Source: Anaerolineaceae bacterium (GTDB lineage: Bacteria; Chloroflexota; Anaerolineae; 4572-78). From it: 11,871 nt of DNA. The notes beneath the pieces are model-generated. The model saw nothing but the letters and a program-made list of their open reading frames with translations. It was not told where the DNA came from and searched no databases. Shown here piece by piece: positions 4,464 through 11,129 of the stretch. The position numbers and the translations under genes are program-made. The stretch is taken from positions 1 through 11,871 of the forward strand of contig JANTHQ010000029.1 of assembly GCA_024762375.1 (NCBI GenBank). Reading direction: 5' to 3'. Numbering within the stretch: the stretch's first letter is position 1; every line of letters begins with the position of its first letter.

Positions 4464-6644
4464 ATGATAAAAAAAATTTCTTTTTTTGTGATTGTTGTCG
4501 GTCTTCTTTTTAGCGCAACACACGTGTCCGGTCAGGGCAGCGAGCAACAGATTGTCGGTACGGGTGAATTGACCATTACTCTGCAATCTACCACCGGCGG
4601 CATGGAAATTGCCGGCATTGAATCGGCAACGGTGGAGATATTGGATACCGTTTCGCCCATATTTTCGCTGTCAATTGCCGATGTTACCACCGATGCAACA
4701 ACGACCATTGCATCGACAAGCGATTGGGCAACGGTGAATGTTTCCAACGATGGCAGTCATTGCCGCATTGCTTTCGCCAACCCGAGCGGCGCCAATTTGC
4801 CCAATAGCCTGCAAGCAACTGTGAGCATCACCGTCACGGACAAGCAATCGCACTGGGATTTATCGGTGACGGGTTTGGGCAACACCCATACCCTCACCGA
4901 TGTGGATTTTCCCGAGCTGAATTTGAATGCCCCCGGCAACGACCGGTTTTTGATTCCAAAATATTCGGGTGTACTTTTGCCCGACCCTGTGACTGACGCG
5001 GTGGATTATGATATGTTTTACCCCAGAGGGTGGAGCGCGACGATGCAATTTTTAGCCTATTATAATGAAAATTACGGGGTGTACCTTGGTTTTCACGACC
5101 CAAAAGCATCGCTTAAACATTTTCATCTCAAAACGGAAAACGGACATTTGCATTTTCAAGGGAATGTAGTGATTCCCGATAAAACGCTGCCGGGCAACGA
5201 CTGGCAAATGCCCGGGCATTTCGAGTTGGATTCATTTACCGGCGATTGGTATGATGCGGCACTGATTTACAAAAACTGGGGGTCATCATCGGCGGAATAT
5301 TACCCGTCCGTTACCCCGGAACGCACGCTTCGGCAAAACGAGTTGGGTTCCATTGGGGTGTGGGGATATTACTCGGCGAGCTCATCAACTTCAATGGCGA
5401 ACATCGAAAGTGCTATGAATGATTATATTGATTATTTCACCGGTATCCCGGTGGGAATCCACTGGTATCAGTGGAACACGCTTGATTTCGATAATGATTA
5501 TCCCAACTATTTTCCCGAAAGAACCGGTATGACAGATTTGGTCAGCCGTATTCAGCAATCCGGTGGGTATATTATGCCGTACATCAATGGTCGGTTGTAC
5601 GATACGGATTTAACGGGGGAATGGGATTACACGACCAGAGGTTTACCCGATGCCGCCAAAAGAAGTGATGGCAGTGTTTACACCCAAGACTTTAGTGGCA
5701 ACACTTTTGCGGTGATGAGTCCCACCCAGATTAACTGGCAAAATATCATCACCGATGCGGCGCAACAACTTACTGACAGAATTGGCAGTAAAGGGATATA
5801 TATTGACCAGGTGGCTGCCGCCGGCCCTGTGGAAGATATGGATCCCGCGCACAATCATCCGTTGGGGGGTGGGCACTGGTGGCGAGACGGCTATCGGAAT
5901 ATGCTTTCCGGGGTACACAGTGCCATTCCGGCGGGGCGTTTCATCGTGGTTGAAGGCGGCGCGGATTATTTGGCTGATGAAGTGGACGGCTTTTTAACCG
6001 ATGGTTGGTTGACCAATAATCTGGTTCCCGCTTTTCAAACGGTTTATAGCGGCAGAGTGCAATTGGTGGGCAAACACACCGGCACATCTCGATACCATAA
6101 CCAGTCTTTTTACTGCAAACTGTCTCAGGCGTTTGTGCAGGGTATTCAACCGGGGCGGACATCGTTGTGGATTGTACACGATTCGAATGCGGATATCGCC
6201 GCCCCGTTTGTAAAAAAGATTGCGACAATGCGCTATAAACTCAAAGACTTTCTGGCTTTTGGCACGATGCTCAGACCATTGACGCTTTCCGGCAACATCC
6301 CCGATATCACATCGAGTTGGACGGATTATGGCACGCCGGTTGACGTGACGATTTCTGCAGTGCAATCTTCTGCTTACCAGCACAAAAACGATGGTAGTAT
6401 TGCGGTAATTTTCGCCAACGCCTCGATGACAGATACATTGGCATTTCCTTTTAACTTTGATGGGACGCAATACGGGTTTTCTGGTATGGTAAATGTTCAG
6501 AAAATAACGGAAACCACAGATGGAACCCCCGAATTGACAACCGGCACTTTCTCGAAAACGGTTAGTTTGGCGCCACTAGATTCAGTGGCGTACGTTGTCA
6601 CGCCGGTTCGGTTTGATATATTCTTGCCGCTAATTGTGAAATAA
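4464..6644 (+). CDS. Secreted glycoside-hydrolase-like protein (TIM-barrel, DUF6259-like)
   Basis: This 726-residue exported protein starts with a Sec signal peptide: lysines at 3-4, hydrophobic 5-18, probable cleavage after VSG at 21-23. Residues about 30-280 look like an all-beta sandwich with many Ser/Thr. Residues about 290-640 look like a (beta/alpha)8 barrel: VGIHWYQWN, GGYIMPYINGRLYDTD, KGIYIDQVAAAGP (D448) and FIVVEGGADYLADEVDGF (E497) are typical strand ends carrying candidate catalytic acids. A small beta domain follows, and the chain ends in FLPLIVK, a C-terminus common in Chloroflexota secreted proteins. I recall this architecture from proteins annotated DUF6259, a glycosidase-like family without a defined reaction; the assignment is from memory. 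It is flanked by a tRNA fragment and a murQ remnant and has no partner genes beside it. Substrate unknown. Confidence 0.72.
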   Translation: MIKKISFFVIVVGLLFSATHVSGQGSEQQIVGTGELTITLQSTTGGMEIAGIESATVEILDTVSPIFSLSIADVTTDATTTIASTSDWATVNVSNDGSHCRIAFANPSGANLPNSLQATVSITVTDKQSHWDLSVTGLGNTHTLTDVDFPELNLNAPGNDRFLIPKYSGVLLPDPVTDAVDYDMFYPRGWSATMQFLAYYNENYGVYLGFHDPKASLKHFHLKTENGHLHFQGNVVIPDKTLPGNDWQMPGHFELDSFTGDWYDAALIYKNWGSSSAEYYPSVTPERTLRQNELGSIGVWGYYSASSSTSMANIESAMNDYIDYFTGIPVGIHWYQWNTLDFDNDYPNYFPERTGMTDLVSRIQQSGGYIMPYINGRLYDTDLTGEWDYTTRGLPDAAKRSDGSVYTQDFSGNTFAVMSPTQINWQNIITDAAQQLTDRIGSKGIYIDQVAAAGPVEDMDPAHNHPLGGGHWWRDGYRNMLSGVHSAIPAGRFIVVEGGADYLADEVDGFLTDGWLTNNLVPAFQTVYSGRVQLVGKHTGTSRYHNQSFYCKLSQAFVQGIQPGRTSLWIVHDSNADIAAPFVKKIATMRYKLKDFLAFGTMLRPLTLSGNIPDITSSWTDYGTPVDVTISAVQSSAYQHKNDGSIAVIFANASMTDTLAFPFNFDGTQYGFSGMVNVQKITETTDGTPELTTGTFSKTVSLAPLDSVAYVVTPVRFDIFLPLIVK

Positions 6645-6678
6645 GAAAAATCAAAATGAATAAATTTCACATCTCCCA

Positions 6679-6715
6679 AACTCTTTTGACATTTACACAA
6701 ATTCTCAAAAGAGTT
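6679..6715 (+). terminator. Inverted repeat after the secreted hydrolase gene, possible terminator
   Basis: AACTCTTTTGA (6679-6689) and TCAAAAGAGTT (6705-6715) form a perfect 11-bp stem with a 15-base loop, 34 bases after the stop of the hydrolase gene. It has no T-tract, so intrinsic termination is doubtful. A transcript-end hairpin or an insertion-end repeat are alternatives. Confidence 0.4.
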
Positions 6716-6755
6716 ACTTGCGCTGAAATTGGAGAGTATGGGCCACAGCCGCTAG

Positions 6756-6914
6756 CCCGGTGAAGATGAAGCCGCCAAAATGTTGGCTGCGTGCAGGGGC
6801 GATGTGAAAACGGCAATTGTCAGCACCCTGCGTCAATGTTCACCGGAAGAAGCCCGGCAGTACCTGGCGCAAACAGGCGGACGCGTTCGCGCCGCGTTGG
6901 AAAGCGCACGTTAA
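6756..6914 (+). pseudogene. murQ: 5'-truncated murQ remnant (N-acetylmuramic acid 6-phosphate etherase C-terminus)
   Basis: An open stretch of about 52 codons ends with TAA at 6912-6914; TAG at 6753-6755 closes it upstream. Its translation includes EDEAAKMLAACRGDVKTAIV, then SPEEARQYLAQTGGRVRAAL, which matches the small helical C-terminal domain of MurQ (the usual pattern is VKTAIVM, then EEAR, L, GG, vR). MurQ is normally about 300 residues, so roughly the N-terminal five sixths, including the SIS domain, are gone. The base composition is like the right-hand genes. No ribosome binding site is seen before the only internal ATG (6780). I read it as a decayed native gene cut by an insertion or deletion whose edge lies just upstream. 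Confidence 0.6.
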
Positions 6915-7014
6915 ATGACAGAAACCATATCAGCGAATTTTTCACCGTGAATGTGCCGCCTTGGAAAGACTGCGCTTGTTTGGCACATCTCGAAAGTGGC
7001 AATCATCGAGAGAT

Positions 7015-7806
7015 TCAAACAGATTGCCAGAATTCTCGCAATGCGGTGTTGACTGCGTCCGGCGCCTCGACGGTGGTAAAATGTCCAGCATCGGGCACAG
7101 TCAGCAATTTGGCGTTCGGAATACCATCGGCCAGTTCTTGTGCCCGCTCCGGCGATGTGACAACATCTTTTTCACCGACGATAACCAGTGTGGGCACGGC
7201 AATTTCCGCCAACCGGGGCAATAAATTTTCGCGGGTGAAAACTGCTTCAGCGGTCCAATACATACCTTCGGCCGGTGTTTGCAAAAAATCCCGCCGATAT
7301 TTTTCGATGGCTTCCTGCCGGTTTGCCCGACTCCATTCGCTGAAAAATAAGCTCACCAACCGGTCAATCACTTTTTCGTGCGCACCGGCACGCACAGCCG
7401 CCACCAACTGCCGATAGCCCACCAGCCGCTCTTCCGGCTCGGCGATAGCAGACCCGCCGATAAGTGTCATCGAGCGCAGGGCATCGGGGTATGCCAGCGC
7501 AAAATACGGCCCCATCATCGCACCCATCGAGTGCCCGACATAATGCACCGGGCCAACCCCCAACTGCTGTTGCAGGTCGTGCAAATCATCCACCATATCT
7601 CTGAAACTGTATGGCTCGGCGACAAAACCCGTTTCGCCGTGCCCCCGCTGGTCGGGCCGTATCAGCAGATAATCGTCCGACAACGCTTGCACTTGATAAT
7701 CGTAATCGTGATGGTTCCATGTTAAACAATGTGCCATCAAAACCGGTTCGCCGTGCCCCGAAATATCCACCGCATAGTTTATACCTCGAATATCAAACGT
7801 TTCCAT
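7015..7806 (-). CDS. Alpha/beta-fold hydrolase
   Basis: This 263-residue cytoplasmic serine hydrolase has a complete triad: S93 in the nucleophile elbow VGHSMG, D214 in VIVGEKD and H242 in DAGH. The region before the elbow (RPDQRGHGET, 50-59) and the length fit the 3-oxoadipate enol-lactonase/haloperoxidase-like group. The usual oxyanion HG motif is replaced by LMAHCLTWNHHDYD (23-36). I prefer the ATG at 7804-7806 over one 13 codons upstream because AAGGAGA (7811-7817) sits about 5 bases before it. It is divergent from the PAS gene. Substrate is not evident; an ester or lactone hydrolase is the safe call. Confidence 0.85.
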   Translation of the reverse strand: METFDIRGINYAVDISGHGEPVLMAHCLTWNHHDYDYQVQALSDDYLLIRPDQRGHGETGFVAEPYSFRDMVDDLHDLQQQLGVGPVHYVGHSMGAMMGPYFALAYPDALRSMTLIGGSAIAEPEERLVGYRQLVAAVRAGAHEKVIDRLVSLFFSEWSRANRQEAIEKYRRDFLQTPAEGMYWTAEAVFTRENLLPRLAEIAVPTLVIVGEKDVVTSPERAQELADGIPNAKLLTVPDAGHFTTVEAPDAVNTALREFWQSV

Positions 7807-7881
7807 CACATCTCCTTTCCCGCCGGGGTTACAGTCGCGCATCATCGCGCCGCATAATTCTTTTATTGAGGATATATCTCA

Positions 7882-7909
7882 TTTATACCACAATCTTCCG
7901 GTCTCTCAA
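7882..7909 (-). promoter_or_regulatory. Promoter of the alpha/beta hydrolase gene
   Basis: On the minus strand, TTGAGA (7904-7909) and TATAAA (7882-7887) are 16 bases apart, each one mismatch from the sigma70 consensus. ATTGAGGAT (7865-7873, plus-strand reading) lies just after the predicted start and recurs inverted at 7933-7941. Confidence 0.6.
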
Positions 7910-7924
7910 AAAAGCAGCCCAACA

Positions 7925-7954
7925 TTGACAACATCCTCAATGGTAGCATAAAAT
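7925..7954 (+). promoter_or_regulatory. Promoter of the PAS/PhnD genes
   Basis: TTGACA (7925-7930) and TAAAAT (7949-7954) are 18 bases apart. The spacer contains ATCCTCAAT (7933-7941), the inverted copy of the 9-mer in front of the divergent hydrolase gene, so one regulator could act on both promoters. Confidence 0.6.
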
Positions 7955-7991
7955 ACGAGTAATTAACTGCCACTAGTTTTGGGAGGGACAC

Positions 7992-8480
7992 GTGAAAGAT
8001 ATGGATCCTGCCGATGTTGTCGGCCCCTACACCGAACATCAACTAACCTACTTTGACGGGAGCTCGCGGAAAGTGCTCGTCACCGATATTGAAACCCCAT
8101 ACCCCGACGGGAAACTCATCATTTCTCGGACAGACACCAAAGGCATTATCACGCAGGTGAACCAGTCGTTTGTGGATATGTCCGGTTTTTCGGAAGATGA
8201 ACTGGTCGGACAACCACACTATATTTTACGCCACCCCGATATGCCCAAAGCCGCCTTCGCCGATATGTGGAACACCATTCAATCAGGGAAAAAATGGAAG
8301 GGCTATGTGAAAAACCTGCGAAAAGACGGCGGCTACTATCTGGTTTTCGCCAGTGTCATCCCCAACATCCGCAAGGGAGAAATCGTGGGCTATACCTCAG
8401 TGCGCCGAAAACCATCGCGGCGAAAAATGCTTGAAGCGTTGGCACAATACGCTCAAATGCTGAAGGAGGAAAAGGCATAA
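7992..8480 (+). CDS. Stand-alone PAS-domain protein (Aer-type)
   Basis: This 162-residue soluble protein has a single PAS domain at about 40-140. It strongly resembles the N-terminal sensor of the aerotaxis receptor Aer: LIISRTDTKGIITQVNQSFV, MSGFSEDELVGQPH, RHPDMPKAAFADMW, GKKWKGYVKNLRKDGGYY and GYTSVRR. Aer-type PAS domains bind FAD and sense redox state, so a flavin is a reasonable expectation. There is no kinase, cyclase or chemotaxis output domain and no membrane segment; only a short basic helical tail follows (PSRRKMLEALAQYAQMLKEEKA in two blocks). The GTG at 7992 follows GGGAGGG (7981-7987) at about 5 bases; an ATG at 8001 is less well placed. Its stop overlaps the start of the PhnD-like gene, so the two products are probably made together and may interact. 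Confidence 0.85.
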   Translation: MKDMDPADVVGPYTEHQLTYFDGSSRKVLVTDIETPYPDGKLIISRTDTKGIITQVNQSFVDMSGFSEDELVGQPHYILRHPDMPKAAFADMWNTIQSGKKWKGYVKNLRKDGGYYLVFASVIPNIRKGEIVGYTSVRRKPSRRKMLEALAQYAQMLKEEKA

Positions 8481-9220
8481 TGTATACTATGACCGTCAGC
8501 CCCGATTTTCCCCCAAAACACATCGCCGGTTGGTATATTTTCAACACTTGGTTTCAAAAAGAGTTTGGCTTGAATGTGCGGTTGAACCTTTTCAACAATT
8601 TCGAAGAGCAGCGACAGGCCATTCGCAACGATGAAATCGACATCATTTACGCCAACCCGTTCGATGCCGCCATGCTCATCCGCGAAAAAGGCTTTATCGC
8701 TCTGGCTCGCCCCGCCCACAAAAGTGATGAAGCCATGGTTGTGGTCAATGCCGAAAATCCCGCCGCCGAAATTGAAGATTTGCAACCCGGCCTGCGGCTG
8801 GTTTCCACCGATGACCCGGACGTACATTTAATGGGCATGATTATGCTGGAACCCGCAGAACTTCATTCTGAAAACATCACCATCACCCGGGTTGGCAGTT
8901 ATCCACTGGTGGCCAAAGCGTTGCTCAATGGCAGCGCCGATGTCGGTTTTTTCTTGAGCGAAGCTTTCAACGAACTGACCAACCTAACCAAAAGCCGGTT
9001 GAAAGTGCTTGTCGAAAGCCAAATCAGCGTCATTCAGCATAATTTTTTGGTGGGGCCGCGGCTTGCAGAAATGAGCGAGAAAATTCGCGCCGGATTGGTT
9101 ACGATGCACACCAATCCCAAAGGCAAAGGCGTGCTCGAAAGTTTGGGATTTGAAAGCTGCGACAGCGTTTCTCAAGAAGATGTGGAATTTATGATTGACC
9201 TGATGGACACGTTGAGTTAA
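8480..9220 (+). CDS. PhnD-like substrate-binding-fold protein without signal peptide
   Basis: This 246-residue protein has the fold of PhnD/SsuA/phosphonate-type periplasmic binding proteins: a start MTVSPDFPP, then RQAIRNDEIDIIYANPFDAAMLI (in two conserved blocks), a hinge region LRLVSTDDPDVHLMG, and SYPLVAKALLNGSADVGFFL. Unlike transport proteins it has no signal peptide or lipobox and is shorter than the usual 290-320 residues, so it should be cytoplasmic. No ABC permease or ATPase gene is near. It starts at ATG 8480-8482, overlapping the PAS stop by one base, with GGAGG (8465-8469) inside the PAS gene. A sensory or carrier role with the PAS protein is more likely than uptake; that is inference. 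Confidence 0.8.
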   Translation: MYTMTVSPDFPPKHIAGWYIFNTWFQKEFGLNVRLNLFNNFEEQRQAIRNDEIDIIYANPFDAAMLIREKGFIALARPAHKSDEAMVVVNAENPAAEIEDLQPGLRLVSTDDPDVHLMGMIMLEPAELHSENITITRVGSYPLVAKALLNGSADVGFFLSEAFNELTNLTKSRLKVLVESQISVIQHNFLVGPRLAEMSEKIRAGLVTMHTNPKGKGVLESLGFESCDSVSQEDVEFMIDLMDTLS

Positions 9221-9284
9221 ACACCATTTGCAGTTCCATCGCTAAAATGGCACAATAGCCACACCAACAAAAAGCGAGGCCTCT

Positions 9285-9623
9285 ATGGAACGCACACTCA
9301 TCGCAATTGGCGTTGCCACCGATGGCAAATTGTGGCAAGGCCATTTCGGAATCGCGCCAACCTATTTCCTTTACCACCCCGATGGCGCACTGGTTGAAAA
9401 ACGCGCCAACCCGTATGGCGCCGCCGCCGGAGAAAAACACCAGCATCACGATGACCCCAAACTCATCATTGACTTGCTACCCGAATGCCGGGTATTCATC
9501 GCCCGCCGGATGGGCGATCGCAGCCGCCGTAATTTGGCGGAAAAATTCGGCATCACGCCCATCATCACCACCGAAACAACCCCCGAAGCAGCCATCCGGC
9601 ACTTTCTGGGAGAACAATCGTGA
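9285..9623 (+). CDS. NifX/NafY-family (dinitrogenase iron-molybdenum cofactor domain) protein
   Basis: This 112-residue single-domain protein is of the ribonuclease-H-like NifX/NafY family. It starts with IAIGVATDGKLWQGHFGIAPTYFLY in the typical position, including the conserved GHFG at 19-22. It continues with a His-rich loop (KHQHHDD at about 51-57), VFIARRMGDRSRRNLAEKFGI, and a C-terminal ETTPEAAIRHFL. Family members bind Fe-S or Fe-Mo clusters, but no nif gene is here, so a general metal-cluster or redox role is the most that can be said. The ATG at 9285 follows GCGAGG, which is part of the 8-base palindrome GAGGCCTC (9275-9282). The 64-base gap after the PhnD-like gene shows no terminator and only a poor promoter candidate; its stop overlaps the next start by 4 bases. 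Confidence 0.8.
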   Translation: MERTLIAIGVATDGKLWQGHFGIAPTYFLYHPDGALVEKRANPYGAAAGEKHQHHDDPKLIIDLLPECRVFIARRMGDRSRRNLAEKFGITPIITTETTPEAAIRHFLGEQS

Positions 9624-10402
9624 TACCGAAAACCATCCTCACCCCATTTTTTATTGGTGAACCGGAACCCCGTTTGGAAACCATCGCCACTCGCGATTGG
9701 ATTCTGAATTCGCCGGCATTGGCCACCCACACCACGCCGCAGCAGCGAATGACCATTCTCTACCGCGCCCTGGCAGCACACATCGAGGATATCGCCCGCA
9801 ATGGCGGCATGCCCGTCAGCATTTGCGGCGATTGTTTGAGCAGCATCGGCGTGCTGTCCGGATTGCAGCACGCGGGCATCCATCCCACCCTGCTCTGGTT
9901 TGATGCACACGGTGATTTTCATACGTGGGAAACCACTGCCAGCGGGTTTTTGGGCGGCATGCCGCTGGCGATGCTCGTGGGGCGCGGCGAACAAACCATC
10001 GTCAACGGTGTCGGTTTATCACCACTATCCGAATCACGCGTCATTTTAACCGACGGGCGCGACCTCGACCCCGGCGAACGCGAAGCCATCGCCGGTTCAG
10101 CCATCACCCATGTGCGCCAACCCGAAGCACTGCTGGACATGCCATTGCCGGCCGGCGCACTGTACATCCATTTCGATGTGGACATCATCAACCCTGCCGA
10201 TGCCCCGGCCATGCGATACCCCGCACCCGGTGGCCCTTCCGCCGAAACACTGCAGCGCATCTTTCTCCGGCTGCACGCCACGGGGCAAATTGCGGCTATC
10301 TCCGTTTCCGCGTGGGATACCACCCAAAATGACGGCGGAAAAAGTCAACAAATCGCACTGCAATTGTTAAAAACACTGGTTTATGGCGAAACAACGGCTT
10401 GA
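9620..10402 (+). CDS. Arginase/ureohydrolase-family protein with Cys in the metal site
   Basis: This 260-residue member of the arginase fold should hydrolyse a guanidino- or amidino-type compound using two divalent metals. The metal motifs are WFDAHGDFHT (D95, H97, D99) and HFDVDIINP (D186, D188). The first motif, normally GGDHS, reads CGDCLSS, so the His that binds the first metal is replaced by Cys72. The usual Glu-containing substrate motif near the C-terminus is not clear; the chain has SAWDTTQND instead. The GTG start at 9620 overlaps the NifX-like stop in GTGA, with GGGAG (9608-9612) upstream. Its 3' end overlaps tlyA by 20 bases. It may be an enzyme with altered metal preference or substrate; arginase, agmatinase and formimidoylglutamase cannot be told apart. 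Confidence 0.8.
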   Translation: MIPKTILTPFFIGEPEPRLETIATRDWILNSPALATHTTPQQRMTILYRALAAHIEDIARNGGMPVSICGDCLSSIGVLSGLQHAGIHPTLLWFDAHGDFHTWETTASGFLGGMPLAMLVGRGEQTIVNGVGLSPLSESRVILTDGRDLDPGEREAIAGSAITHVRQPEALLDMPLPAGALYIHFDVDIINPADAPAMRYPAPGGPSAETLQRIFLRLHATGQIAAISVSAWDTTQNDGGKSQQIALQLLKTLVYGETTA

Positions 10403-11129
10403 TGTTGCACTGGTTCAACGCGGGCTGGTAGCAACCCGTGCCCGCGCTCAGCAACTCATCGCGGCGGAAAATGTTCGGGTAAATGGGGAAATTGTCACCA
10501 AAGCCGCCCAAAAAGTTTCCGCCGACACCATCATCACCCTCACCGATTCATTAAAATATGTCGGGCGCGGCGGCCGAAAACTCGAAGCGGCACTGGCACA
10601 TTTCGGGCTGGATGTTCGGGATATCGTCGCGCTCGATGTTGGCGCATCTACCGGCGGGTTCACCGATTGCCTGCTGCAGCACGGCGCGGCACAGGTTTTC
10701 GCAGTGGATGTGGGACACGGTCAACTGGCCGAGTCACTCCGCGCAGACTCGCGGGTCATCTCGTTGGAAAAAACTGATATTCGCACCCTGAATTCGCTAC
10801 CCAAAAAAATAGATCTAGCGGTTATTGATGTGTCCTTCATTTCGCTGACACACATTTTACCCGAAATTCGGCGTTTTTTGAAAAAGAGAAATTTGGGGGT
10901 GATTGCGCTCGTCAAACCGCAATTTGAAGCCGGACGCGCGCAACTCAATCGCCGCGGGGTGATAAAAAACCCTGCCGCACGGCAAAAAGCGGTGCAATCG
11001 GTGGTGCAATGGGCAAAAACACACGGCTGGCATCATCACGGCACAATCGAATCACCCATCACCGGCGGCGATGGCAATGTGGAATTTTTGGCATATTTCA
11101 CGGTAGATGAATCGTCTGTGCCGGAATAG
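10383..11129 (+). CDS. tlyA: TlyA-family rRNA 2'-O-methyltransferase
   Basis: This 248-residue protein has an N-terminal S4 RNA-binding domain (about 3-60: RLDVALVQRGLVATRARAQQ, VRVNG) and a FtsJ/RrmJ-type methyltransferase domain (about 62-245). The S-adenosylmethionine loop is LDVGASTGGFTDCLL (84-98), and the K-D-K-E catalytic set is K66 in GRKL, D149 in VIDVSF, K178 in LVKPQFE and E234 in NVEF. TlyA proteins methylate 2'-OH groups of cytidines in 16S and/or 23S rRNA in the ribosome; in mycobacteria this sets capreomycin sensitivity. It overlaps the arginase-family gene by 20 bases at the start and the convergent glycosyltransferase gene by 32 bases at the end. Confidence 0.92.
   Translation: MAKQRLDVALVQRGLVATRARAQQLIAAENVRVNGEIVTKAAQKVSADTIITLTDSLKYVGRGGRKLEAALAHFGLDVRDIVALDVGASTGGFTDCLLQHGAAQVFAVDVGHGQLAESLRADSRVISLEKTDIRTLNSLPKKIDLAVIDVSFISLTHILPEIRRFLKKRNLGVIALVKPQFEAGRAQLNRRGVIKNPAARQKAVQSVVQWAKTHGWHHHGTIESPITGGDGNVEFLAYFTVDESSVPE

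Noticed and set aside
5994..6470. 158-residue minus-strand frame inside the secreted hydrolase gene
   Set aside because: Basic, low-quality composition and antisense to a gene with signal peptide and barrel motifs.
6915..6950. ATG directly after the murQ remnant stop, as start of a further gene
   Set aside because: The frame closes after 11 codons; it may be a decayed next gene, but nothing recognisable remains.
6791..7417. 208-residue plus-strand frame
   Set aside because: It is out of frame with the murQ remnant and antisense to the well-supported alpha/beta hydrolase, with no recognisable domain.
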